DNA of 64,000 bases, from the NCBI GenBank assembly GCA_001771065.1, contig MESQ01000069.1, forward strand, positions 28,108 to 92,107. Reading direction: 5' to 3'. Under the pieces are notes generated by a model. The model did not search any database. It saw only the letters and a program-made list of their open reading frames with translations, and was not told where the DNA came from. Of the stretch, positions 30,461 to 40,647 are shown piece after piece. The position numbers were made by a program, and so were the translations under genes. The DNA comes from Burkholderiales bacterium RIFOXYD12_FULL_59_19. GTDB lineage: Bacteria; Pseudomonadota; Gammaproteobacteria; Burkholderiales; Burkholderiaceae_C. Numbering within the stretch: the stretch's first letter is position 1; the number at the start of each line of letters is the position of its first letter.

Positions 30461-32311
30461 GTGAGCACAACGACGCACGCCTGGCGTTTTTTCAGGGCCG
30501 GAGGTTTTGACCAGGTTCGCCTGGACACGGCAGACGATCTGCTGGCGCTGGCGCAACTGGATCAAAAACTGTGGGTCGCCTTGTCCTGCCCTGTTAAAGG
30601 TATTGAGTTCGACGCCCGCACGCTGGAACTGATCGATACTGATACCGACGGTCATGTGCGGGCGCCGGAACTTCTGCAAGCCATTGCCTGGGCCCATGAG
30701 CGCTTGCTTGACAGCGCCATCCTGGCGCAAAAATTTACCGGTTTGCCCATCACCGCGATCCGTCAGGATGATGCTGTTGGCGCGCAGATCCATGCCGCAG
30801 CCATGGCATTGGCGCAAGATGCTGGCAAATCTGACGCCGACCGCCTGACGGTGGAAGAAACCAGCGCCGCGCGTAATGGCCACGCTGCTCGCGCGCAAAA
30901 CGCCTGGGAGGCCGCTGGGCAAGCGCTGCAGGTGCTGGGTCAGACCACCGGCGCTGGCTTCGGCTTGGTGACGGCACTCGATCAAAAAGTGGAAGATTAT
31001 TTTGTTCGTTGCCAACTGGCTGTTTTTGACGAGCGTGCCAGTGTGGCACTCAATGTGTCAGAAGACGCCTTAAAAGCCTTGGCGCCGACGGCGCTGCAAG
31101 CCAACACGCCAGCCATCACTGATCTGCCGCTGGCGCATGTCACGCCGGCGGGCAGCCTGCCCCTGGCGCGCGGTCTGAATCCGGCCTGGGCTGACCAGGT
31201 GGCTGCGCTGCGCGATCAGGTGGTGCGGCCCTTGCTGGGGACGCAAGACACCTTGAGTGCGGCCGACTGGCAAGCCATCAAAGCCCGATTTGCGCCCTAT
31301 GCCGCCTGGCTGGCCGTCAAGCCCGACCCCAATGCCGTGACCGATGGCGTGCGTGACCTCGAAAAACTGTCGCGTTATGTGCGCGACCTGCAGAGTCTGG
31401 CCAATAATTTTGTCGCCTTCAAAGACTTTTATACCGCCCAGGGCAAAGCCACGTTTCAGGTGGGCACGCTGTACCTCGATGGGCGCTCTTGTGACCTGTG
31501 TGTGGCGGTGAACGATGCTGCCAAACATGCGGCCATGGCCTCGATGGCGCGCATCTGCCTGGTCTATTGCGACTGCGTGCGTGGCGCTGAAAAAATGAGC
31601 GTGGCGGCGGCATTTACCGCAGGTGACTCCGATCAGTTGATGGTGGGGCGCAACGGCGTGTTTTACGATCGCCTGGGCCGTGACTGGGATGCCACCATTG
31701 CCAAGATCATCGACCACCCGATCAGCTTGCGCCAGGCCTTTTGGTCGCCCTACAAACAATTGGCACGGCTGGTGAGTTCGCAGGTGCAAAAAATGGCGGC
31801 CAGCAAAGCCAAGGCCTCGGATGACAAACTGGCGGCCCTGGCCACGCAGGCCGGTCAATCAGCCAACACGCCAGCCCCCAAGGCCGTGGCGCCGGCAGCG
31901 TTTGATGTGGCCAAATTTGCCGGTATCTTTGCCGCCATTGGCCTCGCGCTCGGTGCCATTGGTACCGCTTTGGCTGCGCTGTTGGGTGGACTGTTCAGCC
32001 TGAGCTGGTGGCAAATTCCGCTGGTGTTCCTGGGTGTGATGCTGCTGGTCTCTGGCCCTGCCGTGGTGGTGGCCTGGTTCAAATTGCGCAGTCGCAACCT
32101 GGGGCCAATTCTGGACGCCAATGGCTGGGCCATCAATGCGCGCGCCCGCATCAACATCCCCTTTGGTACCTCGTTGACCCAACTCGCACAATTGCCAGCC
32201 AACGCGCAGCGTTCCATGGTGGACCCTTACGCCGATAAGCCCTTCAGGGCACCCTATGCGCTGGTGGCACTGGTCGTGCTGGCGCTGCTGATTTGGGTTG
32301 TGCGTTCTTAA
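30461..32311 (+). CDS. Uncharacterised ~616-aa membrane-anchored protein with an EF-hand-like DTDTDGHV segment
   Basis: Long ORF with good RBS (AAGGAG) before GTG 30461; two C-terminal hydrophobic segments plus a final TM; no family recognised. Confidence 0.8.
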   Translation: MSTTTHAWRFFRAGGFDQVRLDTADDLLALAQLDQKLWVALSCPVKGIEFDARTLELIDTDTDGHVRAPELLQAIAWAHERLLDSAILAQKFTGLPITAIRQDDAVGAQIHAAAMALAQDAGKSDADRLTVEETSAARNGHAARAQNAWEAAGQALQVLGQTTGAGFGLVTALDQKVEDYFVRCQLAVFDERASVALNVSEDALKALAPTALQANTPAITDLPLAHVTPAGSLPLARGLNPAWADQVAALRDQVVRPLLGTQDTLSAADWQAIKARFAPYAAWLAVKPDPNAVTDGVRDLEKLSRYVRDLQSLANNFVAFKDFYTAQGKATFQVGTLYLDGRSCDLCVAVNDAAKHAAMASMARICLVYCDCVRGAEKMSVAAAFTAGDSDQLMVGRNGVFYDRLGRDWDATIAKIIDHPISLRQAFWSPYKQLARLVSSQVQKMAASKAKASDDKLAALATQAGQSANTPAPKAVAPAAFDVAKFAGIFAAIGLALGAIGTALAALLGGLFSLSWWQIPLVFLGVMLLVSGPAVVVAWFKLRSRNLGPILDANGWAINARARINIPFGTSLTQLAQLPANAQRSMVDPYADKPFRAPYALVALVVLALLIWVVRS

Positions 32312-32326
32312 GGCAAGCTGGTCGCT

Positions 32327-35300
32327 TCAGTCGTAACGCAGGGTCCAGATCAAATCGATGGCGCTTTGCTCGCCGGTTTGTGCGCGCAGCGTCAGGCGCC
32401 GGGACAGGTCATAAAAAATGGTGAATACCCCCAGTGTGCCTGCCAGGCCACTTTCGTAAGCCACATAAAAGTCGTTACTGAGACGTTTGCCAATCGTGAC
32501 TGTGGCGCCCGTGGTGGTGTCGCTGCCGTTGTTGCCGCTGAAGCTCAGTTCATCCAGCCCCAGTGCCTGGGTCAGGCTGGCGCTCGGGCCCTGACCGTTG
32601 CCACCGAGCAAGGCCAGTGCCGCCTGCTGCAGCAAGGCGGCCTCGCCACCGCTGCCGCTGGCAGAGCGGCCCAGCACCAGCCAGGCCAGCTTTTCGGCCT
32701 CAGGCAAATCGGGTTCGGCGTACAGTCGCACCACCGGTGACAGTGCCGTGCCGTTCACCTGCACCCCGACACGCTGGCTGAGTTTGGGACGAATCGCCAG
32801 AATGTCCAACATCGGGTTGTCCGCCGGACCGACAAAACGCACGATACCGTGTTCGATGTCTAGGCGTTGACCGTAAGCCCGGTAGGTGCCGCGTACCGTG
32901 CGCACGGTGCCGGTCAGATTGGGTCGCTCCTGGTCGACGGCGTGTAATGACAGCTTGCCCGCCAGCCGGGTGTCCAGGCCGCGACCGCGCACCTGAAAGT
33001 CGGGCCCCAGATCAAGTGCAATCAGCAAGTCAGTCTCAAGCCGCGGGACGTTTGCGGGGCGGGTGTGGCTGGCAGCTGGCGACGGTGCAGCTGCCTTGAC
33101 CGTTGTGCCACGCACGACCACGTCAGCGCCCAGCTGTGGTGCACTGTCGTCCGGTAGCGTGATCAGCGCCTGGTCCGCGGCCAGACTGCCACGCAGTGTC
33201 AAGCGGGCATCCCGCAGTTGGGCGGCGATCTTGCCAGACACGACCACGCGCCGATCGGACCGGCTGCTCAGGCGCAAGGCTTTGGCTTGTAGTTCAAGCG
33301 CCATTGATACGCGTGCCAAAAATGGCGCTTCGGCCTTGCCGGGCAGCCAGAACACCGACCCGGTCATGGCCAGTTGGCCGCCGCTACCCGCTGACGTGCT
33401 TGCGCCCTGCAACATGAAATCTTCAATGTCCATTTGTTGCCCATGCAGTTGGGCCGTGAGGCGGCCTTGGCTGAAGTCGATGCCGTCCACCACCGAACGC
33501 ACCGCCAGATCGCGCGCTTGCAGGCTGCCTTCCCATTGCGGGTCAGCCAGCGTGCCGCTCAGGATCATGTTGGCATCCATGGTGCCGCGCAGGCGCCAGC
33601 CGGGGGGCGCCAGCACCGACCAGGCGTCCACGGGTGGCATCTGCATTTGCAGGCTGCCGCCAATCGGCAGCTTCTTGTCCAGGATCCAGCCACTTGCCTG
33701 CGGCTGAAGCTGGGTACTGAAGGCCAGCAGCGCCTTGCCGGCGCGCAAGCTGTCCCAGCGCAGGCTGCTCGACAGGTAGCCGGCGTCCAGGTTGAGCTCC
33801 AGTCGGGCTTCGTGCATCTCGGCCGGAAGTAGTACCTGGGGGTTGTTGTCGGTGCGCAGGCGCAAGTCGCCGGCGCTGCGCTCCAGAGTGGCGCTCAGGT
33901 GCAAGGCATCGGTCTGGCTGGCATTCCAGCTTCCGACCAGGATCAGGTCGCTGCTCAAGCCCAGGTCGTCCATGGTTTTTCCGCTCAGGGTATCGAGCCA
34001 GGCCAGCGGCAGTTGGCTGATCTGGCCTTGACTGTGCCATTGGGTTTGGGCTGGGGCCTGCTTTGGGGTCCGGGCAAGCGGCTGTGACCAGCGCGCGGCT
34101 TGCCAGTTCAGCCGGACTTCTCCGGGCTGGGGGCCTGTCAGCCGGGCGCTGCCGGCTGACAGGCTTAAGGTGTTGTGTGTGACCGTCGCCAACCAGTCCA
34201 GAATCACTGCTTGACGGCTGGTCGGGTCGGTCTGCAAAGTCCAACGGCCCGGGTATTGGCTGTCCTGGGCCGTGAGTTTGAGCTGGTCCAGACTGGCTTG
34301 CCAGTGGCCGGTGGTGAGCCAGACTGCCCTGGCTTGGGTCTGCCAATTCAACTGCCGGGCGCCGATGTCGGCGCGGCCTTGGGTACGCAATGTCAGGGCG
34401 GACAGGGCGCCAGACAGATCTGCCTCAAGCCCAAGTAGCCGCCCCTCGCCGGGTGCTGACCCCGGGGTGGCGGGACTGCTGCGCCAAGCCAGTTGGGGTG
34501 CGCGCAGGCGGGCATCAAGCTGCAGGCGTCGGCCCTGCTGCTGCCAGCCGCCTTGCCAGTGGACATCAAGCTGGGCCGCTCCACGCAGGCTGATGTCTTG
34601 AAAACCACTGGTCATGGTCGGCCAGCGCTTGAGCCATTGGCTGGCCAGGCTGGCATCCGTCATGTTGAGGGCCAGCGTGCCTTGGCCGTCCTGGCTCGTC
34701 AGGCGACCGTCAAGCCGACCCTGCACGCCGGGCAGGTTGAAAGCCAGCTTGCCCTGGGTGGCCTGGGTGTTCATGTGGTAGGCCAGACTGCCTTCAAGGT
34801 GTGCGTCTTGCGCATCAATGGCCAAGGCGCTCAATGTCACCTGCGGTGATTCCCACACACCTTGCGCCTGCAGGCTTTGCAAACGCAAGGTGTGCAGACT
34901 GGTCGGTGGTGGCCTGGCCTGGCCTGATTTGTCCCGGTCTGGCGCGGCTGCCAGCTGCAGGTCAAAGCTGATGCCGCTGGCGCTTTGTTGCGCCTTTAGC
35001 GTGCCACCCATGGCGCTGCTGGCCAGTCGGGTGTCGATGGCGCCGGGGTTGACTTTGCGCAGGGTGGCAACGCCCTGCCACTGCCCGGTTTCAAATTGGC
35101 CTGAGCCTGTGATGCTGCCGCCAGCACCTGTGGCTCGCAAGGACTGCAGCGCCCATTGCGCGTGGTCGTAGGTCAGATCGGCCTGCAAGCTGTCAAGCGG
35201 CAGGCGCTGCTGGTTCCATGGCCCGGGCAGGGTGTTGCTCAGCTTGACCCGGCCAAGCCATGCGGTACCGCGTGGTGTCACGCTGGCCTCGCCGCTGAGC

Positions 35301-36184
35301 TGGGTTTGCGGCGCTTGTGGCCACAGCGCGACCAGATTCAAGCCTTGCCATTGGGCCTGAGCCCGGATGATGGACTGGGCTTGCCAGGGGGCAATCTGGG
35401 CTGATAGCTCGGCTTGCATTGCCCCCGACGGGGTCGGCTGCACCGCCGCGCCAGCCGTGGGCACCGGCTTGAGGCTGGCCTGCAGGGCCAGCGTCGCGTC
35501 CGGCCCGGCCAACTGGCCCGTGAGTTGGGCCGTGGCGGCGACGGTTAAGGTTTGTCGACTGGACGGCAGAGTGGTGAGAACCAAGCCCTGGGCTTGCAGG
35601 GCCAGCGCCATGGGGGCGGTGGCCTGCAATTGGCCGCTGAGCTGGTAAGTCGCAGACGAGACCTGGCCGCGGCCCTGTGCCAGCGTGTGGGCTTGGCCGT
35701 CAAATCGGTAGTGGCCACTGAGCTCAGTGGCTTGCAGTGTGGTGGCACCCGACCAGTTGAGGCTGGCCACTTTGAACGGCACATCCAGCGCGATCAGCAG
35801 GCGCAAGTCGGTGGGGGGCGTTGGGGTGGCACCGGTAGGGGTGCGCTGGTCATCAATTTGGAGCGAGGCCACGCTCAACTCACTCAGGCGCAGTTGTTGG
35901 TTGAACAGGGGCGCCAGCGTCCAGGTTACGCCAATGTCCTGCGCTTCCACACTGAGCTCGCCGCGCTGCCAGCGCAACCAGCCAATGTGCCCGCCGGCGC
36001 GCAGCGAGCCCTGCACGTCTCTGGCTTCCAGCGTTTGTCCGGCTGGTAAAAAACGCTGCAGCCGTGTCAACAGCGTTGCCAGCGAGCTGTCACTGCCGCT
36101 CCACAGCCACAGGGCCGCAGTCAGCGCCAGCAGCGTGATCAGCGTCGCGGTCAGCAGTTTCAGGCTCAGTCGGATGACACGCAT
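32327..36184 (-). CDS. tamB: Translocation and assembly module subunit TamB (DUF490)
   Basis: 1285 aa, N-terminal TM, C-terminal TamB domain (LAWLVLGRSASGSGGEAALLQQAALALLGGNG); next to tamA. Confidence 0.93.
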   Translation of the reverse strand: MRVIRLSLKLLTATLITLLALTAALWLWSGSDSSLATLLTRLQRFLPAGQTLEARDVQGSLRAGGHIGWLRWQRGELSVEAQDIGVTWTLAPLFNQQLRLSELSVASLQIDDQRTPTGATPTPPTDLRLLIALDVPFKVASLNWSGATTLQATELSGHYRFDGQAHTLAQGRGQVSSATYQLSGQLQATAPMALALQAQGLVLTTLPSSRQTLTVAATAQLTGQLAGPDATLALQASLKPVPTAGAAVQPTPSGAMQAELSAQIAPWQAQSIIRAQAQWQGLNLVALWPQAPQTQLSGEASVTPRGTAWLGRVKLSNTLPGPWNQQRLPLDSLQADLTYDHAQWALQSLRATGAGGSITGSGQFETGQWQGVATLRKVNPGAIDTRLASSAMGGTLKAQQSASGISFDLQLAAAPDRDKSGQARPPPTSLHTLRLQSLQAQGVWESPQVTLSALAIDAQDAHLEGSLAYHMNTQATQGKLAFNLPGVQGRLDGRLTSQDGQGTLALNMTDASLASQWLKRWPTMTSGFQDISLRGAAQLDVHWQGGWQQQGRRLQLDARLRAPQLAWRSSPATPGSAPGEGRLLGLEADLSGALSALTLRTQGRADIGARQLNWQTQARAVWLTTGHWQASLDQLKLTAQDSQYPGRWTLQTDPTSRQAVILDWLATVTHNTLSLSAGSARLTGPQPGEVRLNWQAARWSQPLARTPKQAPAQTQWHSQGQISQLPLAWLDTLSGKTMDDLGLSSDLILVGSWNASQTDALHLSATLERSAGDLRLRTDNNPQVLLPAEMHEARLELNLDAGYLSSSLRWDSLRAGKALLAFSTQLQPQASGWILDKKLPIGGSLQMQMPPVDAWSVLAPPGWRLRGTMDANMILSGTLADPQWEGSLQARDLAVRSVVDGIDFSQGRLTAQLHGQQMDIEDFMLQGASTSAGSGGQLAMTGSVFWLPGKAEAPFLARVSMALELQAKALRLSSRSDRRVVVSGKIAAQLRDARLTLRGSLAADQALITLPDDSAPQLGADVVVRGTTVKAAAPSPAASHTRPANVPRLETDLLIALDLGPDFQVRGRGLDTRLAGKLSLHAVDQERPNLTGTVRTVRGTYRAYGQRLDIEHGIVRFVGPADNPMLDILAIRPKLSQRVGVQVNGTALSPVVRLYAEPDLPEAEKLAWLVLGRSASGSGGEAALLQQAALALLGGNGQGPSASLTQALGLDELSFSGNNGSDTTTGATVTIGKRLSNDFYVAYESGLAGTLGVFTIFYDLSRRLTLRAQTGEQSAIDLIWTLRYD

Positions 36185-38013
36185 CAGAAGGTAAACCCCA
36201 GGTTCATGTGCAAACGCAAGCGCCGCACATCAACCCCGTAAGCCAGGTCAATCTGCAGCGGCCCCACCGGACTGTTCCAGCGCGCACCCACACCCACACC
36301 GACTCGGGCGCTGAGCTCGGACGGTTGGTTGGCCACGGCACCGGCGTCTACAAACACCGTGCTTTCCCAGTCGCTGAGTCGGCCGTTGAGGCGGATCGGG
36401 CGCTGCCACTCGACGCTGCCGGTCGACAGGTATCGCCCGGCCGTGGTGCTGCCGTCGGCCAGCGTGACGCCGATGTCGTTCAAGCCATAGCCGCGCACAC
36501 TGTTGTCACCCCCGGCCAAAAACAACTCGGTGCTGGGCAGACTGATGTTGTCCTTGGCAAAGAGGGCGCCGACCGAGGCGCGCATGGCCAGGCGGCCAGC
36601 GCTGGCCCGGGTGCTGCCAGCCTGGCCCAAGCCCAAAAAGCCCTGCCAGCGGGTGAGCAGACGGGTGTAGGCCTGGCGCTCGCTGCCCAGTGTGGTGCCA
36701 CCTCCGAACTCGGCGCCCCAGCCCCAGCCACTGGAGGGGAACGGCAGGCTGTCGTAATAACGCACGGCAAAGGCGTAATTGGCACTGATGGCCTGGGCAA
36801 TGACGGGCTGTGCATCGTCGGTGTTGACCGATTCGGCGCGGTCGTACTGCACATACAGGTTGCGGTCGATGCGCTCATGGCTTTGCTTGCGGCCACCGCG
36901 CAGGCGCTGGCTGGTGACATCGAGCGTGCCCAGTTGCTGGTTTTGCAACAGCCCGGAGACCGCCCAGCGCCAGTTGTCGAGGTCGGGTGGGGAGGTCAGC
37001 TCGCTGCCGATGGCGCGGGTTTCGCGTTCAAGCTGCAATTTGCTGACGGCGCGCCAGCCGATGCCGGGCACTTTGTGGTGGGTGTGCTCGGCCGACAGCC
37101 GCGGCCCGCTGTCGGTGCTGGCGCCGATGCCGAGTACCAGTTTTTGCAGCCGGGCTTCGCGCAATTTCACCAGCACCGGGGCAGCGGCCGGGTCGGCCTG
37201 GGTGTTCAGCGTGACAAAAGCCGAGTCAAAGTAGCCGCTGTCGGACAGGCGCTGCTGGGCGGCCACCAGTTCGGCCTGGCTGTAGTCGGTACCCGGGGTG
37301 AGCCGGGACAGGCGCTGCACCATGGCAGCGTCATAACGTTGCAAGCCCTCAATCGCCAGTTCACCCATGCGATAGGCAGGCCCGGAGTCCAGCGTGATCT
37401 GCAAGTGGGCCAGCCCGGCTTCGGGGTCAATGTCGGCCAGCGAGGCGCTGATGCGCCCGGTGGGAAAGCGCAGAGAAGTGAGCTGGCGCAGGGCCTGCTG
37501 TTTGGCGGCATCCCAGGCGTTTTGGGTAAAGCGGTTGCCGGCGGGGAGCGACCAACTGGCCTGGATCTGGTTGCGCTGGGCCGCAGCCAGAACGTCATCA
37601 GCCATGGCGCCGGTGAATTGAATCGTCACCTGTTTGATCCGTGTCGGCTCACCCGGTGTGACCGTGAGGGTCACCACCGGCGTGCTGCCCGGTGCCGACT
37701 GGTGTGCCATGGCGATCACCGGCGAAAAATAACCCAGCGTGCCCACCAGTCGGCGTGCGTCCTCCTGGGCCTGGCGCAGCAGGCGCGCCAGTTCGTCGTC
37801 ACTTAGGTCGGTGAGCTCGCGGTAGCGCTGCAGTTCCAGGTGACGTGTCAGCAGGTCCTTGATGTCATCCGGGGCCAAAATGTTGAGCACGAAGGCGGCT
37901 CCCACCGGCGCGGCATTGGCCGACTCGGCCGCAGACGCGGTTGCCGCCGCTTCTGCGGCCAGTGCCCAGGGCCCGGCCAGGAGCAGCAGCGCCGCCAGAA
38001 AAAGGCGTTTCAT
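36184..38013 (-). CDS. tamA: Outer-membrane assembly factor TamA (Omp85/BamA family)
   Basis: Start MKRLFLAALLLLAGPWALAAEA; POTRA-like N-terminus and C-terminal barrel VRGYGLNDIG, ending LHMNLGFTF. Confidence 0.92.
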   Translation of the reverse strand: MKRLFLAALLLLAGPWALAAEAAATASAAESANAAPVGAAFVLNILAPDDIKDLLTRHLELQRYRELTDLSDDELARLLRQAQEDARRLVGTLGYFSPVIAMAHQSAPGSTPVVTLTVTPGEPTRIKQVTIQFTGAMADDVLAAAQRNQIQASWSLPAGNRFTQNAWDAAKQQALRQLTSLRFPTGRISASLADIDPEAGLAHLQITLDSGPAYRMGELAIEGLQRYDAAMVQRLSRLTPGTDYSQAELVAAQQRLSDSGYFDSAFVTLNTQADPAAAPVLVKLREARLQKLVLGIGASTDSGPRLSAEHTHHKVPGIGWRAVSKLQLERETRAIGSELTSPPDLDNWRWAVSGLLQNQQLGTLDVTSQRLRGGRKQSHERIDRNLYVQYDRAESVNTDDAQPVIAQAISANYAFAVRYYDSLPFPSSGWGWGAEFGGGTTLGSERQAYTRLLTRWQGFLGLGQAGSTRASAGRLAMRASVGALFAKDNISLPSTELFLAGGDNSVRGYGLNDIGVTLADGSTTAGRYLSTGSVEWQRPIRLNGRLSDWESTVFVDAGAVANQPSELSARVGVGVGARWNSPVGPLQIDLAYGVDVRRLRLHMNLGFTF

Positions 38014-39224
38014 TTGCTCAGCAGCCGCATGGTGTCTTCGAGCCCCTTGAGGGTGAGCGGGAACATGCGTTGGCTCATGAGCTGCTGCACCAGGCTGATG
38101 CTCTGGCGGTATTGCCACACGCCCTGCGGCTCGGGGTTGATCCAGGCAAAGCGGGGGAACGCGTTGGTCAGGCGCCCCAGCCATTCGACACCGGTTTCTT
38201 CGTTGTTGTATTCGACACTGCCACCGGGCTGCAAAATCTCATAGGGGCTCATGGTGGCGTCGCCAATGAAGATCAGCTTGTAGTCCTTGTTGTATTTGCG
38301 GATGATGTCCCAGGTGGCAAATTTTTCGGCATAACGGCGTCGGTTGTTTTTCCACATGAAGTCGTAGACGCAGTTGTGAAAATAATAAAACTCCAGGTGC
38401 TTGAACTCGGACTTGGCGGCCGAAAACATGTCTTCGACCCGCGTAATGTGTTCGTCCATGGTGCCGCCCACGTCCATTAGCAACAGCACTTTGACGTTGT
38501 TGTGGCGCTCGGGCACCATTTTGATGTCGAGGTAACCGGCGTTGGCGGCCGTGGCGCGGATGGTGCCCCCCAGGTCCAACTCTTCAACGTGGCCTTCGCG
38601 GGCAAACTTGCGCAGGCGGCGCAGCGCCACCTTGATGTTGCGTGTACCCAGCTCTTGCGTATCGTCGTAGTCCTTGTAGGCGCGCTGTTCCCACACCTTG
38701 ACGGCACTTTTGTTTTTTCCGGCGCCGCCAATACGGATGCCTTGCGGGTTATAGCCACCATGGCCAAAGGGGCTGGTGCCGCCGGTGCCAATCCATTTGC
38801 TGCCACCTTCGTGGCGCTCTTTTTGCTCTTCGAGGCGCTTCTTGAGCGTGTCCATCAGCTCGTCCCAGCCCATCTTCTCGATGGCGGCCTTTTCTTCGGG
38901 GCTGAGGTTGAGTTCCAGCGTTTTCTTGAGCCAGTCCAGCGGAATGTCTTTGGTGAAGTCGGTCACCAGTTCGATGCCCTTGAAGTAGGCTGCAAAGGCG
39001 CGGTCGAACTTGTCGTAATGCTTTTCGTCCTTGACCAGCGTGGCGCGACTCAGAAAATAAAAGTCATCAATCTTGTAGCCGCTGGGCGCCGCTGTATCGG
39101 CGTCGGACTGAGGTGTCTTGGGCCCGACCACGCCGAGCTTCAAAGCTTCCAGCAGGGTCAGGAATTCCTTGACCGAGACCGGCAACTTGGCGGCGCGCAG
39201 GGTGTAAAAAAAGTCGATCAGCAT
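38010..39224 (-). CDS. VWA domain (CoxE-like) protein
   Basis: LLLMDVGGTMDEHITRVEDMFSAAKSEFKHLEFYYFHNCVYD, MIDAS-like; genomic pairing with MoxR ATPase. Confidence 0.9.
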   Translation of the reverse strand: MLIDFFYTLRAAKLPVSVKEFLTLLEALKLGVVGPKTPQSDADTAAPSGYKIDDFYFLSRATLVKDEKHYDKFDRAFAAYFKGIELVTDFTKDIPLDWLKKTLELNLSPEEKAAIEKMGWDELMDTLKKRLEEQKERHEGGSKWIGTGGTSPFGHGGYNPQGIRIGGAGKNKSAVKVWEQRAYKDYDDTQELGTRNIKVALRRLRKFAREGHVEELDLGGTIRATAANAGYLDIKMVPERHNNVKVLLLMDVGGTMDEHITRVEDMFSAAKSEFKHLEFYYFHNCVYDFMWKNNRRRYAEKFATWDIIRKYNKDYKLIFIGDATMSPYEILQPGGSVEYNNEETGVEWLGRLTNAFPRFAWINPEPQGVWQYRQSISLVQQLMSQRMFPLTLKGLEDTMRLLSK

Positions 39225-39242
39225 GGTGGGAGGGTAAAGGCC

Positions 39243-39650
39243 TCAGAGCCAGTTTTCGACCAGCAACCCCTGAACACGCCCGAATTCACCGACGTTGTTG
39301 GTGACCAGGGTCATATTTTGGGCCAGGGCATGGGCTGCAATCCACAAATCGTTATTGCCAATGGGCGTGCCTGCGGTTTCCAGTTGCGCCTGGGTGTGGC
39401 CATAGTGCGGTGCGGCATACGCAGGCAGGGGCAGGACGGGGATAGCAGTGAGCAGGGCGTTGAGACGGTGTGCCAATTCTGTGGCCCGCAGGGAAGGCGT
39501 TAGCTTGCTTAGTCCATAGCGCAATTCGCCCGCGCTGATGATGGAAATGGCCAGGGTGTCGGGGTTGCTGTCCAGGATGCGTTGGCTCAAGGCAGGAGAT
39601 GCGTCACGCAGAAAGTAACTGACGATGTTGGTGTCGAGCAGGTATTTCAT
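39243..39650 (-). CDS. vapC: Type II toxin VapC (PIN domain ribonuclease)
   Basis: MKYLLDTNIVSYFLRD, SAGELRYGL, NDLWIAAHALAQNMTLVTNN. Confidence 0.93.
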   Translation of the reverse strand: MKYLLDTNIVSYFLRDASPALSQRILDSNPDTLAISIISAGELRYGLSKLTPSLRATELAHRLNALLTAIPVLPLPAYAAPHYGHTQAQLETAGTPIGNNDLWIAAHALAQNMTLVTNNVGEFGRVQGLLVENWL

Positions 39651-39931
39651 TTGGACGGAATTGAGTCAGATTCCATCAGGGCGTTCCAGTCGCGGTCTTG
39701 TGGTACGGGGTCGTTGATTTGGGCTTCAACTATTTCCCATTCTTGCGACGCGCCCGGGCTCAAGGGTGGCAGACTTTTCAGAAGGTCCCGCACCGTGGCC
39801 TTTTTTTCCCGCAAGATGATCTCGTCGCCCCGGCGTTCGATCAAAACGCGTTTGGAACGCAACTGAAATTCTTTGGGCAAGCGCACGGCCTGACTGTTGC
39901 CCGACATGAAAACGGCGGCGGTGGTGGTCAT
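39647..39931 (-). CDS. vapB: Type II antitoxin VapB (AbrB/MazE-like)
   Basis: MTTTAAVFMSGNSQAVRLPKEFQLRSKRVLIERRGDEIIL; 4-bp overlap with vapC. Confidence 0.93.
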   Translation of the reverse strand: MTTTAAVFMSGNSQAVRLPKEFQLRSKRVLIERRGDEIILREKKATVRDLLKSLPPLSPGASQEWEIVEAQINDPVPQDRDWNALMESDSIPSK

Positions 39932-39951
39932 GGTGCGCTCCTGGAATTGCA

Positions 39952-39968
39952 ATATACAAATTGTATAT
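39952..39968. promoter_or_regulatory. Inverted repeat upstream of vapB (candidate VapBC operator)
   Basis: ATATACAA-A-TTGTATAT, perfect 8-bp arms 20 bp upstream of the vapB ATG. Confidence 0.65.
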
Positions 39969-40004
39969 GGTGATGAATTTTTGTGCACAAGGCGATGATG
40001 TTGG

Positions 40005-40598
40005 TCAACGTGGCTTGTCCAGCAGGTACAGCAACTGCGCCCGCGCCTCGGGCCATTCACCTTGCGCCATGCTGTACATCACGGTGTCGCGGATGGTGCC
40101 GTCGCGGCGCAGGGCGTGGCCGCGAATGACGCCATCTTTTTTAGCCCCCAGGCGCTCAATGGCTGCCTGCGAGGCAAAGTTGAAGTTGTCGGTACGCCAG
40201 CCGACGACGTTGCACCCGAGAACGTCAAACGCGTGCGTCATCATGAGCAGCTTGCAGGTGCTGTTGACATGGCTGCGTTGCACGCTTTTGGCATACCAGG
40301 TGTAGCCAATTTCCACCCGATTGACGGCTGGCAGGATGTCGTGGTAACTGGTACTGCCCAGCACTTTGCCGGTGTCCGAATTGGTCACACAGAAGGCAAA
40401 TCGGTTGCCCGCCGCGCGCATGGCCAATGCGTCTTCGATGTACTTGCGCGTGCTCTCAGGTTCCGGCACCGAGGTAACACGAATGTTCCACAGCGCACCG
40501 TCGGCAGCGGCTGCGCGCAGGCCCGATTCATGTTCCAGCGCCAGCGGCACCAGTGTGATGCCACGCTCGGACAAGGTCACAGGTTCAACAAAAGCCAT
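40005..40598 (-). CDS. GNAT family acetyltransferase (RimJ/RimL-like)
   Basis: Start MAFVEPVTLSERGITLVPLALEHESGL; NRVEIGYTWYAKSVQRSHVNSTCKLLMMTHAFDVLGCNVVGWRTDNFN. Confidence 0.88.
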   Translation of the reverse strand: MAFVEPVTLSERGITLVPLALEHESGLRAAAADGALWNIRVTSVPEPESTRKYIEDALAMRAAGNRFAFCVTNSDTGKVLGSTSYHDILPAVNRVEIGYTWYAKSVQRSHVNSTCKLLMMTHAFDVLGCNVVGWRTDNFNFASQAAIERLGAKKDGVIRGHALRRDGTIRDTVMYSMAQGEWPEARAQLLYLLDKPR

Positions 40599-40647
40599 TC
40601 GAATGCTCCAAAAAGTTCCCAAAAGCGCCAACCCGCCCAAAGTCGTC

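Noticed and set aside
36208-37806. 532-aa plus-strand ORF
   Set aside because: Antisense to tamA; no domain logic.
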